A DNA stretch of 64,000 nt from Oegoconia quadripuncta (GCA_949316235.1 OX438748.1:2855001-2919000), one strand, 5' to 3'; numbered from the stretch's first letter, positions 35,037 to 44,139 are shown. Notes: a model not told the origin generated them from the letters alone. Numbers and translations are program-made.

Positions 35037-37280
35037 TCTTCCCTAAATAAGGAATAGCATGGGAGAAGGGCAAGAGCACGGCGTAATATCCCTCAGCGAT
35101 ACGAACTTGGCTAAAGACTTCCGTGTTGGTTACGTTCTCGGCGGTGTTTGTAACCGGTACCTGTACCTTAAACGTGTACAACGATATTTTCAATGTCTCA
35201 GTCTAGGTGTTTAATTGGGATCGGTATTCTTTCAAATGTAGCGATACGTTTAGCCGTTCCCGCATGCAAAGCGACGTGGCCATTTGCATATTCACACTGT
35301 TCATATTCTCAGCCGCGTCGTGTGTAGTAGCTGGGTAATAGCTGCAAATCAGTGTTTATTTATTTATTTTCGGGAAACTGACAGTCGTTACATTATAATG
35401 TAAAGTAGTACAAAATAGACATTGCATAGACAGAAATAGTCTCCACAGATTGTTTTGTTCTTTGGACAATCTCACACACTGAGCTGTGACCCATTTGTCC
35501 TACTGCTGCTTTGAATTTACGACTACCTAAGCCAATACCTTCTATTTCACTTACCTAATATGCCCTATTTTATCCTTATCGTAAAAAAACTCATCCAGTA
35601 TAGACGACCGATTGTTGTAGTGGATAGTGGACCCTGTCAGCGCAACCAACCAGGGTAGATGTTTGTGTGATGAATACGGACATTTATTCCTGAGTCATGG
35701 ATGTTTATATAAATATTGATGCATGTTTATCCGTTATCTAGTATCCATAGTACAAGCTTTGCTTAGTTTGGAACAAGATACCGGAACTACCCGGTATTTG
35801 TAGCTAGTAGCTAGTAGTTGCATTTATGTATGTATTTTTCTTACAGTGTACCACCACAAGTGACCGGTTCAATGAATGGCCACACGGGGTCCCACACGGT
35901 GGACAGTCGCAAACGACTCACACCAATACCGGACATCAATATCACTGGCAACCATACACCGTATAAGGTTAGTAAGAAAATGTTAGCCTGCAATGACTTA
36001 CTAGCAGGTTAAAGTGGCAATAGGCTGGTCATATATGTCACAGAAGATAAACAAGCAGCTTCTAGATTGGAGACCTTGAGTAGGCATCGTAATGTGGGTC
36101 GTCTTCCTGCTAGAGGGAATGACGGACATTACAGCTAGTAGTGACTATGCGTAAAGCCGAAGATTTCTCGGTGGCGCGCCTTGCGAGAGGCCTATGTCCA
36201 GCCGAGGACCGGTGTCTGCTGATGACCTTCCTACTTTCAGATCAGTTATTCGCCTACTCGCTCCACCTCTTAAACTACTTAATTATAAATATACAATTGC
36301 AGGTTCAAAAGGCCCTCGTGGAGAACACAATGGTACCGTGCATCAACGCCAAGCCTTACCAGTATACGGAGCTGTTGATGACTCTGCCGGACCTAGCCAG
36401 TCACTTCTTCCCGAGGGTGTCTCTGACCACGTGCCGCGCCATGCTTGACGCGCTCGGCCTCACGCTCTATCGACCCAACTCGTAAGTGTCCACTCACCAC
36501 CTATAAATACTCCAGAGGAACGAAGAGTGATGTTTCAACATACCTCTGCCAAAATAAGTGACAACGGAACTAGTGTATTTGATGCCTCAGCTAATTTGCG
36601 GGACCGATTTGTCTCCGGGATTCTGCAAGATACTGAATGTCACCGGGAAATGTCACATAATGACGAAGGACTAAACATGCAATTAAAATTCTAAATTAAT
36701 ATCGTCACAATGATACTGTTTTGATTGTGCAAATATTAACAACTGTTTACAAAAAAAACAAAATAGGTAGAGTCATCAGTTCATCACATCTTGCAAACAT
36801 TCTTTGCTATTAACTACAAATCTCATCTTTAGTACGACAGTTTTAAAGTGGTTTTAGATTAAATTCGGTTTGATTTATTTAGCTCACTTGTACACAAAAA
36901 ATAAAAGAGATCATTGTACATAAAAAATAAGCTTTATTAATATAAAATATTATTTGGGGATACTTGTCTAATAAATAACATGCCCATACCGTATCAAAAA
37001 AAAATTACCAAATTGAATAAAAAAAAATGCGATCAATGTTTAATGTCACATAATTGTCCACAGCACTCAACTACAAGTCCTCCGAAACTCTGGCAAGTGT
37101 AAATCTGCGGCGGCCGGCGAGAACGGCCTCGCATTGGTGCAGATCCGCGACGTGATGCAGCACATGCCGCAGTTCAAGTACATGCTGCGCTCCGGCACCA
37201 ACGACGAACAGCCGCAGCAGCCGCCGCGCCCTGCTCATGCGCCGCCCCCACAGCATGCCAAGCGCGCCCGCGCTAACTAG
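15752..37280 (+). CDS. Conserved-looking 659-residue nuclear protein, family not recognised
   Basis: Seven exons join in frame: 15752-16730, 22662-22951, 24909-25013, 31580-31668, 35847-35967, 36303-36481 and 37064-37280 (1980 nt). Residues 1-100 are Pro/Gly/Ala-rich with a consensus sumoylation site IKVKTERPDEDE. Residues about 102-326 form a compact block rich in Cys, Tyr and Trp (WKGHFGWDMLGKC, SCTCIRSYY, NRHCDGQF, KFCCKVQG) that looks like a folded domain. A Gly/Ala/Gln-rich linker follows, then a second ordered block from exon 6 (QYTELLMTLPDLASHFFPR) to IRDVMQHMPQFKYML, and a basic Pro/Gln-rich end, KRARAN. I cannot assign a family. A nuclear regulatory role is inferred only from composition, the SUMO-like site and the basic end. 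Confidence 0.87.
21372..21565 (+). mobile_element. SINE family B, 5' truncated
   Basis: Begins at TAGGGGCATCTGTTTGTATG, just past where the B box would be. It continues through GTTATGGATGTTTTTC-like text to ATGGCGCTGTGTG. Confidence 0.75.
21712..21910 (+). repeat. Dispersed repeat carrying the satellite seed sequence
   Basis: Starts CCCGACTGCCTCAGAAAGG and TAATGTTTTTCGAGTG, and contains ATGGCGCCCGCAAAATATGA near its end. The piece at 30137-30540 has the same two landmarks. It belongs to an interspersed element I cannot classify. Confidence 0.5.
21953..22313 (-). mobile_element. SINE family A, diverged
   Basis: Reverse copy with a recognisable head (CCGCCACCGTGACTCGGTG) and GGTTCGATTCCCGGCGGGG at the right. 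The left half is strongly diverged and contains a foreign-looking CATCATATCAGCCGAAAGAC stretch. Confidence 0.65.
22662..22951 (+). CDS. Unrecognised nuclear protein, exon 2
   Basis: 290 nt between a TTTTCTTTTCAG acceptor and a GTGAGT donor. It completes the split Gly codon and ends in phase 0. It encodes a Gly-rich run (GGVGVGGGGG), NQRHTPQSASLQMPHSGLS and the Gln-rich TQAQTQQVLRLAQ. A G+C-rich antisense frame of 151 codons here is a shadow. Confidence 0.85.
23850..23999 (-). mobile_element. Helitron-like element, one end
   Basis: Read on the minus strand it starts TTTATAAATGCGAAAGTTC and reaches the AGTAGTTCCCCGGGATG region. The CTAG-type 3' end is missing. It matches the longer copies at 34730-34905 and 50100-50398. 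Confidence 0.55.
24083..24350 (+). mobile_element. tRNA-derived SINE, family B
   Basis: Complete copy: head GACCTGTTTGGTGTAGTGG, B box GGTTCAAATCCCGC, body CATATGTTTGTATGATG, end AACTAGATGGCGTTGTGTG and a TTTA-repeat tail. Confidence 0.88.
24360..24480 (-). mobile_element. SINE family B fragment
   Basis: Reverse-oriented head-side part only, from the GTTAGTGTAGTGCAGTAG-like head to GTTATGGATGTTTTC. It lies directly tail to tail with the copy at 24083-24350. Confidence 0.7.
24606..24855 (-). mobile_element. tRNA-derived SINE, family B
   Basis: Complete reverse copy. The head contains an unusual extra palindrome (ACTCTGACTGCTATACAGCAGTCAGAGT) where other copies have only one arm. It lies 50 bp upstream of exon 3. 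Confidence 0.85.
24909..25013 (+). CDS. Unrecognised nuclear protein, exon 3
   Basis: Thirty-five codons in phase 0 between a CATCTCAG acceptor and a GTAACC donor. It encodes AQVAAQAQAAARYNN and a poly-Ala run (AAIAAAAAALPHRHNQ). It is a phase 0-0 exon, so it could be skipped without a frameshift. Confidence 0.82.
26278..26426. mobile_element. MITE family M1, short form
   Basis: Nearly the same as 4266-4415: AGGCCCGTATTAATAAATC at the left, TTTATTAATACGGGCCT at the right and TCAAGCGTCAACTTGAGG in the interior. Confidence 0.87.
26778..26981 (+). mobile_element. SINE family A with internal deletion
   Basis: Intact head and B box (GGTTCGATCCCC), then GGAAGGGCATTTT joins directly to CCGGGTCAGTACGC. 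The CTAGCTACCACCATC ... CAGTCCCCCAA middle is missing. Ends in an A run. Confidence 0.85.
27350..27683. mobile_element. MITE family M1, long form (334 bp)
   Basis: Ends AGGCCCGTATTAATAAATC and TTTATTAATACAGGCCT around a longer interior with GCACGTG and CTTGAG motifs. It has the same length as the copy at 47537-47870, which is in the opposite orientation. Confidence 0.85.
28536..28772 (-). mobile_element. tRNA-derived SINE, family B
   Basis: Reverse copy with the head TTTGGTGTAGTGGTTAGCAAC, a GGTTGCGGGTACGAATCCCG B-box region (one base off consensus) and the CTAGATGGCGCTGTG end. Confidence 0.85.
28867..29012. mobile_element. MITE family M2 (about 146 bp)
   Basis: Long inverted ends AATGGTGTCGTTTCGGATG and CATCCGAATCGACACCATT continue inward through AACTAAACTAAAACCAGTTTT, leaving a short centre. 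A second copy is at 42580-42729 and a fragment at 42126-42156. Confidence 0.87.
30137..30540 (+). repeat. Dispersed repeat carrying the satellite seed sequence
   Basis: Landmarks CCCGACTGCCCAGTGATGG with GGTAATGTTTTTCGAGTG at the left and ATGGCGCCCGCAAAATAC at about 30489, the latter followed by AAATAGTTATTA as in the satellite at 1-430. The class of transposon is not clear. Confidence 0.5.
31580..31668 (+). CDS. Unrecognised nuclear protein, exon 4
   Basis: 89 nt after a GTTTATTTCAG acceptor, leaving two bases before a GTGAGC donor. It encodes FPNSAITMAMASQQPPPPLVRSS and a Thr-rich end. Confidence 0.82.
32693..32896 (+). mobile_element. SINE family B
   Basis: Copy with the B box GGTTCGAATCCCGC but lacking CATATGTTTGTATG just after it. 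Ends GGAACTAGATGGCGCTGTGTG. Confidence 0.8.
33023..33345. mobile_element. MITE family M5, two direct copies joined by a hairpin
   Basis: A unit containing CAAACTATCCGCTAGAGGCG and TACAAATCGTCACGTAAACG occurs at about 33023-33138 and again at 33177-33325. The segment between them is an inverted repeat (ACAAAACTCGCACTCCGC / GAAGTGCGAGTTTTGT). The second copy has TTAACTTTACC and GGTAGTAAAGTTAA as terminal inverted repeats. A further copy is at 54985-55137. Confidence 0.75.
33873..34080 (+). mobile_element. SINE family D, internally deleted
   Basis: B box GGTTTCGATTCCCAGGCAG after the GCGGTCTCCCAATTTGGGAGG palindrome. It jumps from GAGGAAAAAAAATCAA to ATACGAGGGAAGGCC and ends CAGTGGGATGTTTACGGGC. 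Confidence 0.75.
34730..34905 (-). mobile_element. Helitron-like element (short, Lep1-type ends)
   Basis: On the minus strand it begins with ACTAATATTATAAATGTGAA and ends CGCGGGCGGAAAGCTAGTA, a CTAG end. Elements with these ends are widespread in moths and have been described as non-autonomous Helitrons; that assignment rests on general knowledge of the ends. Confidence 0.7.
34972..35037. repeat. (TTTA)n microsatellite
   Basis: About sixteen tetranucleotide units with one imperfection near the start. Confidence 0.95.
35355..35520 (-). mobile_element. LINE 3' tail, reverse orientation (probable)
   Basis: Starts with TTTATTTATTTTCGGGAAAC, the reverse of an A-rich tail, followed by moderately complex sequence. 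Similar reversed tails appear at 45445-45570 and 53542-53745. Confidence 0.4.
35604..35780 (+). mobile_element. SINE family C
   Basis: Head CGACCGATTGTTGTAGTGGATAG, then a damaged B-box area and the body TCATGGATGTTTATATAAAT, ending at CTTTGCTTAGTTTGGAAC. Confidence 0.78.
35847..35967 (+). CDS. Unrecognised nuclear protein, exon 5
   Basis: 121 nt after a TTTTTCTTACAG acceptor. It completes the split Asn codon and ends in phase 0 at a GTTAGT donor. It encodes VPPQVTGSMNG, then SRKRLTPIPDINITGNHTPYK with a small basic patch. SINE family C ends about 65 bp upstream. Confidence 0.85.
36303..36481 (+). CDS. Unrecognised nuclear protein, exon 6
   Basis: 179 nt after an ATACAATTGCAG acceptor, leaving two bases before a GTAAGT donor. 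It encodes an ordered-looking segment, VQKALVENTMVPCINAKPYQ, then TELLMTLPDLASHFFPR and TTCRAMLDALGLTLYRPN. Confidence 0.86.
37064..37280 (+). CDS. Unrecognised nuclear protein, exon 7 and stop
   Basis: 217 nt after a TTGTCCACAG acceptor, completing the split Ser codon and ending at TAG (37278-37280). It encodes LQVLRNSGKCKSAAAGENG, ALVQIRDVMQHMPQFKYML and a Pro/Gln-rich basic tail. G+C content is well above the flanking DNA. Confidence 0.86.
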
Positions 37281-37900
37281 GCTCAAACACAACGTTCCAG
37301 GCAAAAAAACGTGGCTCCAAGACAAAAAAGGAGGCTCCAGGCAAAAAGATCAGGCTCTAGGCCATTAACCAAACTCCAGGCCAAAAATAAGGCTCATACA
37401 CTGTTTCGGACCTCGAAAAGTACGGCTCCAGGCGAGACACAAGATGTAGCAATAATACGGCATTGTAAGGTAGAGCTATTGGAATGGACTCCACGCTCTA
37501 GGCTGAAACTACACCAACCAAAAGATTACCTTAACAAAAAGAGAATTTGAACCAAAAAGCCTTTAGCCTTCTTCAGGCAAACATTCTGGATATACAAAAG
37601 ATGTACTGAGTGATTGTAGTCAAACGCGTCTCCAGTCTCTAAAAAAACTTTTTGCCAAACGCCCCAGAGCCAACTAGAAGTAAGTTTACCTAAATAACAA
37701 CTTCACTTCAATTTTAAAAGGGACCTAAAAAAATGAGCAATAATGACGCACAAGATCCAAAATCAAAAGATGCTGTCAAAAATTTAAAACTCCAGGTCAA
37801 GAAAAATAGGCGGCGGCGGCGGTGTGGAGCATGGCGGGTGGATCACCTTCACACTGATGTAATTTCATTTGTGATTGGCCAAAGAAGTACAATAAAGTGA
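37281..37900 (+). promoter_or_regulatory. 3' UTR of the unrecognised gene with poly(A) signal
   Basis: Runs from the stop at 37280 to a canonical AATAAA at 37891-37896. The first 160 bases are an imperfect repeat of GGCTCCAGGCAAAAA. The 79-codon frame at 37311-37550 is a by-product of that repeat and not a likely protein. Confidence 0.6.
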
Positions 37901-39869
37901 ATTCAATTGACATTTGAAAATTGTGAACTAATGAATTTAACTAAACGATCAAGACGTTGTTTATAATATAGTAATCTTTGGGGCTTCCCTATTGGTTGGA
38001 TTAGGTGTTACGGTGTGTAGATGTCAAGTTGTGCCCGGTGATTTACTACAATTTAGACGTTCAGAAAAAGGACCATGTGTTGAACATATTCCAATGATTT
38101 AATGTTTAAGTCATGTCAATTTTCCATATGTTGTACAAATTGTATGCTAATTTTATTGTAAATCAGCAGATCTAAGAGTGATCTATGTAATAGAAGACTG
38201 AGAATTTTATTTTTTTAGTTCGATGTGTGCCGGATATTATTGAGATATGTTCGAGTTTCGTGTATTTAGTATCGGTGATAAGTATTTTGATGTTTTCCGA
38301 ATTTTTGTATTACCCGTGTACAAGATTTGTAAATATAGTCCTGCATTCTTGCAGTTTGTCGTTTTAGCAATACATTTAATATATACCGAAATAATACTTT
38401 ATAAAACAATTAATTAATTAAGTACCTCTGACACTATAGCGTATTTTATAGGTGTAATTGAATTACATATGAAAGGTATTGCTTTAATTGCATAATGGAA
38501 ACGCTTATACGATTTCTATCATCACAATGTAAATATAATCTCAATTTCACAAACAATTGGTCACATAAGGAAATCAATGCATTTGAAAATGATCATTTAG
38601 TGCTACTAAGTAATCAAAATTGGGATAGTAGGAAATTATAAAATTTTAACTTAATGTATATTAGACACCCCCTTAAGTACACTCGCGAGTAAAAAACTTT
38701 GGGCCACCTAAAAAGGTCTATTGTTGATTTAAAAATAATATTTTTTCTTCACATTTTTGATATTTTTGTTCGTGAGTGTATTTGTGGCAAAGATGAAGTA
38801 TTGATTTAATTCAGTACTTCGCGCTTTGTTCAATTCGCGAATTGCATCTATTGAAACAAAATGTCTGGCCATCCAGTTGGCAATGTTGCAATTTCTGTAA
38901 TTTCCGAGACGAATATCTTTAAGACGCTGAGAAACTGTAGTATTTGTTGTAGTGTGTTCGACAATTTCAGTATATTTAAAACGCGGCGTTTTAAAAAATT
39001 ATGTAGTATCAGGACTACCTAGAATTTTCGAAAAATGTGGAAAAATGAAATTGCCATGTTGCTAGCCCGTATGGTCGATACAGTATTAAACCGTGTCCTA
39101 AGACTCTGAATCTAAATCCATTTAAATTATACAAATTCATCATCCCAGTGACATAATGTTGGCTAACTTAATTATACGCTAAGATTAAATTGTAAGGAGT
39201 ATGCAGAACGTTAGTTCCTATTTGTAGGTATACTTTTAGGGTGAGATTTCATTTATAAAGCCTTTAGTATGGAAAAATGTATATTATAATTGATTTGTCA
39301 CAGAAACATTCAAAACCACATTTATTTAGAACTCTGGTGAACCATGGGTACACTCAAGTATCAGTGGTACCCAGTGTACCATAGGTAAAAAAGTGTAGGC
39401 TATACAATCACAATGTTTTCCAATCAAACCTATATGTTTGACAGTTTAACGCCAAACGTGCGGATTTTGATTTTTCGTGCATTCATTTGTATTTCGTTTT
39501 CATGACTCGTTTAAATTATAATGCTGCTAAATGAAATCTCTGTCTCAAACCACCAATTTCACAAAATATTATTTAAATGGTTATTAAGTTTTGAATTTAG
39601 TGATTTTGGTGAGAATTTACAACATTATCGTAGAGATTACCTTTTATATAATGCTATTAATATAATCCAGAGCTGTGTATAATGTATGCTAAATTATTTA
39701 TGACGTAGCTCTAAGCAATGAGGGTGCCTCGGAATGTTACGTCTGTGCGACGGTCATGTGAGACGTATTTTTATACAATTTTATAGATAAATATCACAAA
39801 CTTTAATGTATATTTCACACGATAATATCTCGTCATTAATAGTTTTCTTCGAACTACCGTCGATTCAAA

Positions 39870-40600
39870 ATATGTTATTTATGAAAGTCAACGTAAGGAA
39901 AACGAAAGTTATCGTATTTGAGAGAGATAAATTTATTATGGATTGTACAATTTTAATAGGTGAGAGAAAGTGGAACAACTGTATGAGTTTGCGTACTTGA
40001 GTTCATAGTTTACAAGGGATGGATAGTGTGAGAGGGACATCGAAAGAAGTGATTGCCGGAAATCAGGTGAATGCATGCCTCTATGAGAAGCAAGGAAGGT
40101 GTCCAAAAAACTCGTCTGGTTGTTCATGGTGGGGTACTGGTTCCAACGATTTACGAGTGAAGAATAATGAAAGTAGAATTAATACAGTGGAAATGAGATC
40201 ATTGAGAAGTATGAATGGGGTGACTTTGAAAATGGAATCAGGAATAGTGTAATTAGGGAGTTATGCAGTGTGAAGGAAAACGCAGTGACAAAGACTGAAA
40301 AAGGTATGCTGAGATGGTTTGTAATGTGGAGAGGCTGAATGAGAGAAGACTGACGAAAGAGATATACGAAGCGAATGTAGTGTTGGTAGGGGAAGACTAC
40401 GGAGAACGTACCATGATCAAATCGAGGACGTCTTAAAGAAAGGCGAAATCCAGAGTACCTGAAACCGACGAGCATGTATGAACAACAATATGAGAGCGAA
40501 TGTAGCATAATAGGTGTGTCAGATCTTAGTGGAAAGTCTGTGGTGTCTGCTTACTCCTACCGGATACAGGCGTTTATGTATGTATACCTCGATGATTAAT
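39870..40600 (+). mobile_element. RTE-type LINE 3' fragment, frameshifted
   Basis: Successive broken frames read RKTKVIVFERDKFIMDCTI, then NNESRINTVEMRSLRSMNGV, MLRWF-like text, GRGRLRRTYHDQIEDVLKKG and a serine/tyrosine-rich end: the recognisable C-terminal run of RTE-like elements in moths. It ends near GTATGTATAC, a short tandem tail. Stops and frameshifts make it dead. Confidence 0.75.
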
Positions 40601-41786
40601 TTGAATAAATATTAATCACATGAATAAATGTTGGACCTCATTTTCTTTGGCTAAGTGTCGAACCTGTTTTCACATATGCATACATACGTCATTATTTCCT
40701 AAGGTACATTTGCTCGTTCCCTCGCATAAAGCGGATTAGTAATAGCATATCAAGATTAACTTCTTGCCCTGGTCCCATCATGGGTACATAAATATGTGTA
40801 AGCCCAGTAGGGACCAGATTGCAAAACATAGTTTCTGCATATATAAAGATTTGAAATAATTTGTAGACAGAGCTAGATTTAATTTGTAGACGAAATAAAT
40901 ACTTCGCTCAGACTAATTTTCCGAGTACCTATACCCATGTTTCATTTTTAATAATCATCATAACAGATGTACACTAAAGCTCCAAAATACATACATATTG
41001 ATGTTTGTGGAGCCGACGATGGTGTATTATACAAAATAAAAAGAATTTCTTTTATGTGTGTGTGTTATTTTATCACTATGTTACTATAATAGTGGAATTT
41101 AACATGTCTCTGGATTCCAGTGGTCGTTACCAGGCACCAGGGACCATACAGTCTCGATTCTCCTAATATTCTAAAGTGCCCCAGCAGTCACTGTTATTAC
41201 TGGAGCCAGGTGGATAGTGGGCAGAAATCGACATTCATTGAGGCATGCATGCATCTGATTTTTTCCTTTGGTCGGGTAATGAGCACACAAATTGAGAGCA
41301 TGACCCCGGCAGGATCACAACTTGTGTTCCAGTAGTTACAGATATATTTTGCTGATACACGCTCTCACTGAAGACTAACGATAACGATGCATGCTATATC
41401 CAGTGCCGATTCGAGGCAAATTTTAAGAGGCTGACAACAGCAAATTGCGTTGAAAGATTATCATTTTTTGTAAAGCCTATAGCTCGTATCATTATAAAAA
41501 AAGTTATAGGTAAAATTGATCATATTTCTGACATGATTCATGTTTTCAAAACATAATTACACAATCTTCTCTCGATAGAATTTAATTGCAAAGTAGCATC
41601 TAAAAATGCATGAAATCTTATTTTTGTCAGATATGCATTCACAACATAAATGATATTTTGTACAATATTGTGTCGCAAAGAGAATATAACGCTACGCTAA
41701 GATTGTGTCGTTTAAGTTACTAAAACAAATTCATGTTTTAGATTTTCAATAATGCGTCCAATTGGAACTCGCTTGAATTGGAAGCT

Positions 41787-41818
41787 AGGGGGCGCTATAA
41801 TTGGCGCCCCCTAGCTTA
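41787..41818. repeat. Short perfect hairpin
   Basis: AAGCTAGGGGGCGC and GCGCCCCCTAGCTT are perfect reverse complements separated by only a few bases (TATAATTG). It may be the core of a decayed MITE. Confidence 0.6.
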
Positions 41819-42125
41819 CATCTAATAATACCAGTTTGTCTATTGCAAACAGCTATGCTCGTGGCACTGCACTCCTAAAACAAATGATGTGGAATGAAAA
41901 ACACTAAATTTGTATAATTTTTTAACTAATTTTTTTTTGACCGCTGACCCCCTTGGGACTTGGCATCTGGAGCGGCCGCTCTGTTCGCCTCTCAGACTAA
42001 CAATTTTTTAGTGTGTTTTTAGTTCCATGGTGGAACCCGGGCCCTGGCTAGTGGCTACCTATATCCATTAAGCTTTGACCTAAAATTAGTGCTCCAATTT
42101 GTGTGACTCCAGTAGCAAAAAATGT

Positions 42126-42156
42126 AGTTGGTGTACATCCGAATCGACACCATTAT
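42126..42156. mobile_element. MITE M2 end fragment
   Basis: GTTGGTGTACATCCGAATCG and ACACCATTAT match one terminus of M2 exactly. The other end is absent. Confidence 0.7.
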
Positions 42157-42579
42157 CCAACAAAAACCATTTCAAAAGTCGCCCATTTTCTCGTAGGAGG
42201 CCCATCCATACTTCACTCAATTCCACGCTTTAGTCTGAAGGGTGGTAGGTATTCCACTTATCCAATATCTTGATCCAATTTCTTTGTTCAATATTTGATC
42301 AACTTTGAGGATGCCCATTCCACTTGTCCAAGATTTTGCATAGTCCAAAGAGTATAGTAACTGTCCTAAGCATAGTCTGAGAAAATGGAAGAACGTGAAG
42401 CGACTTTATGTGCAGCTTTATCATTAGATTGGTCTTAAAAAAGCGAAACAAAAAAAATTGGGTGAAGCCATGGATCCAAAGCCGAAGAGAAAATTGCAAT
42501 TGTTCACGAAATCTTACTTGGAGCCATTTTGTTACAAATCATTGATCAAAATTGACGTTGCTAGTTGATATTTGATGAC

Positions 42580-42729
42580 AATGGTGTCGATTCGGATGTA
42601 CACCAAATAAACTAAACTAAAACGAGTTTTGGAGTGGTGCCGTCGCACCGTACTGCTCCAGAGAGAAAGCGGCAGTACTACTTCAAAACTGGTTTTAGTT
42701 TAGTTGGTGTACATCCGAATCGACACCAT
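42580..42729. mobile_element. MITE family M2
   Basis: AATGGTGTCGATTCGGATG at the left and CATCCGAATCGACACCAT at the right, with the same inward AACTAAACTAAAAC arms as 28867-29012. Confidence 0.87.
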
Positions 42730-42802
42730 CGTCCAATTTCTTTGATCAAATCTTCATTGACAAAGATAATATATAATAATAATAATAAATGTCATTGCAC
42801 AA

Positions 42803-43060
42803 ACACACAGCGCCATCTAGGCCCACAGTAAGCATCTAGGCTTGTGTTATGGATACTAGATGGTTGATAAACTACACAAATACATTTTTTTTGGTAAATA
42901 AATAGGTACCTACATGTATAAATGAAAAACATCCATAACTCGGGAACACCATGTCTGTATTCATCATACAAACATATGCCCCTAGCGGGATTCGAACCCG
43001 CGACGTTACCATTTGGTGGAGTAGAAGAGTTTCTAACCACTACACCAAACAGGTCGTCAA
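42803..43060 (-). mobile_element. tRNA-derived SINE, family B
   Basis: Full reverse copy: head GACCTGTTTGGTGTAGTGG, B box GGTTCGAATCCCGC, body CATATGTTTGTATGATG. The right end (43060) lies 12 bp from the end of the weak ORF at 43072. Confidence 0.87.
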
Positions 43061-43071
43061 ACAGATCTTTG

Positions 43072-43427
43072 TTATGAGTGCGTTTCAACCTCTGAGTACT
43101 TAAACCGTACTCAGAGGTTTCAACGTGTGATTGTAAATAGTTACTATACTCTTTGGTGTGATTGTCCGAGGTTTCAACGTATACTACCTGTGGCGTTATG
43201 TTGACTTCCCTGTCTCTCAAAGTTATTGGCACGAGAAGACGCTCCCGCAGATTTTGTTTATTTTCATTTGATTTTCGACTCAAATCATGCCCTTTGAAAA
43301 CTACGCAATGATGTCCCATCAATAATTCCTTTAATACTGAATACAATACAATACTGAAAAACATTGCTGCCAACATAACGCCATAGGCACTGTTCGGTGA
43401 AAATGCTGGACCCCTATTCTCGCACAC
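43072..43427 (-). CDS. Doubtful ORF, possible membrane protein fragment
   Basis: About 115 codons are open on the minus strand between the palindrome (whose arm supplies the apparent ATG at 43427) and SINE-B at 43060, which then supplies a chance extension to 42792. The unique part contains a hydrophobic run (VMLAAMFFSIVLYSVLKELL) that could be a membrane helix, followed by basic and acidic residues. No family was recognised. It may be an exon fragment of a lost gene or chance. The region also holds a small hairpin (CCTCTGAGTAC / GTACTCAGAGG, 43090-43118) and repeats of GAGGTTTCAACGT. Confidence 0.2.
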
Positions 43428-43645
43428 TCGACATTTGTCTATCGATAGACATTGGCATGTCTATCTCTTTCACACTTATATACGTGTGTAAAAGTGACAA
43501 ACCTATTGATGTCGTTTGACATTGAAATCTCGAGTATGTGAGAATCAGGTTTGTCACTTTTACACACGTATATAAGTGTGAAAGAGATAGACATGCCAAT
43601 GTCTATCGATAGACAAATGTCGAGTGTGCGAGAATAGGGGTCCAG
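43406..43645. mobile_element. Perfect 99-bp inverted repeat with 42-bp loop
   Basis: Arm 43406-43504 and arm 43547-43645 are exact reverse complements, starting CTGGACCCCTATTCTCGC. The loop contains degenerate echoes of the arm (GACATT, CTCGAGTATGTGAGAA). It is likely a young palindromic MITE; no other copy is in the window. Confidence 0.85.
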
Positions 43646-44139
43646 GCTCCTGATCTGCAATTGATGGATTGAATGGTTCTACTTAGTGATACGAACTAGA
43701 GTCCAAGCCTGGAAATTAAATAAATTAAAAAAATAAGAAATGGAGGAGAACAGCGGGATTAGTTAGTGTTTTCCGATAGTTGTAAATAATTAAACTGACC
43801 TAGTTTATGTCCGTGCCGTGACTTTCAGTGACATAGTAAAGTTTTTTGCAAGAAAACACCGTGAAATACATTCTGTGAAACTTTAAATTAGTTCGATACA
43901 ATAAAATTTTATTGTTCAATTGGAAAGAAAGAACGCAAGATGGGATTTGTTGCCGCTTTACCTTTTGGTCATTTCATAATCTAATTTCTATAGTTATCTT
44001 TTTTGGTTAGGTTTTCTGATAGGATAATTCGTTATAATTAGGTTTTTGTATTTCTCATTCCATTTGTACTTTTGTTTTATTTACATATTGTTAGTAATTT
44101 ATTTTATAATTTAGGTTTAGGTTATGTATATTGTTCAGT

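Larger units (their letters stand above)
31669..35846. other. Intron 4 (4.2 kb): repeats only
   Basis: Contains a SINE-B, the double M5 MITE, a SINE-D, a Helitron-like element, a (TTTA)n microsatellite, a LINE tail and a SINE-C. No host coding sequence was recognised. Confidence 0.6.
37901..44100. other. Intergenic region between the two plus-strand genes
   Basis: Mostly unique AT-rich DNA with an RTE-type LINE fragment (39870-40600), a short hairpin (41787-41818), two M2 MITE pieces, a SINE-B, a weak minus-strand ORF (43072-43427) and a perfect palindrome (43406-43645). The AKAP17A promoter should lie between about 43650 and 44139; no core element could be identified. Confidence 0.55.

Noticed and set aside
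44131..44139. Start of the AKAP17A frame at a TTG at 44131
   Set aside because: TTG is not a usual start in animal nuclear genes; the ATG at 44140 gives the N-terminus expected for the family.
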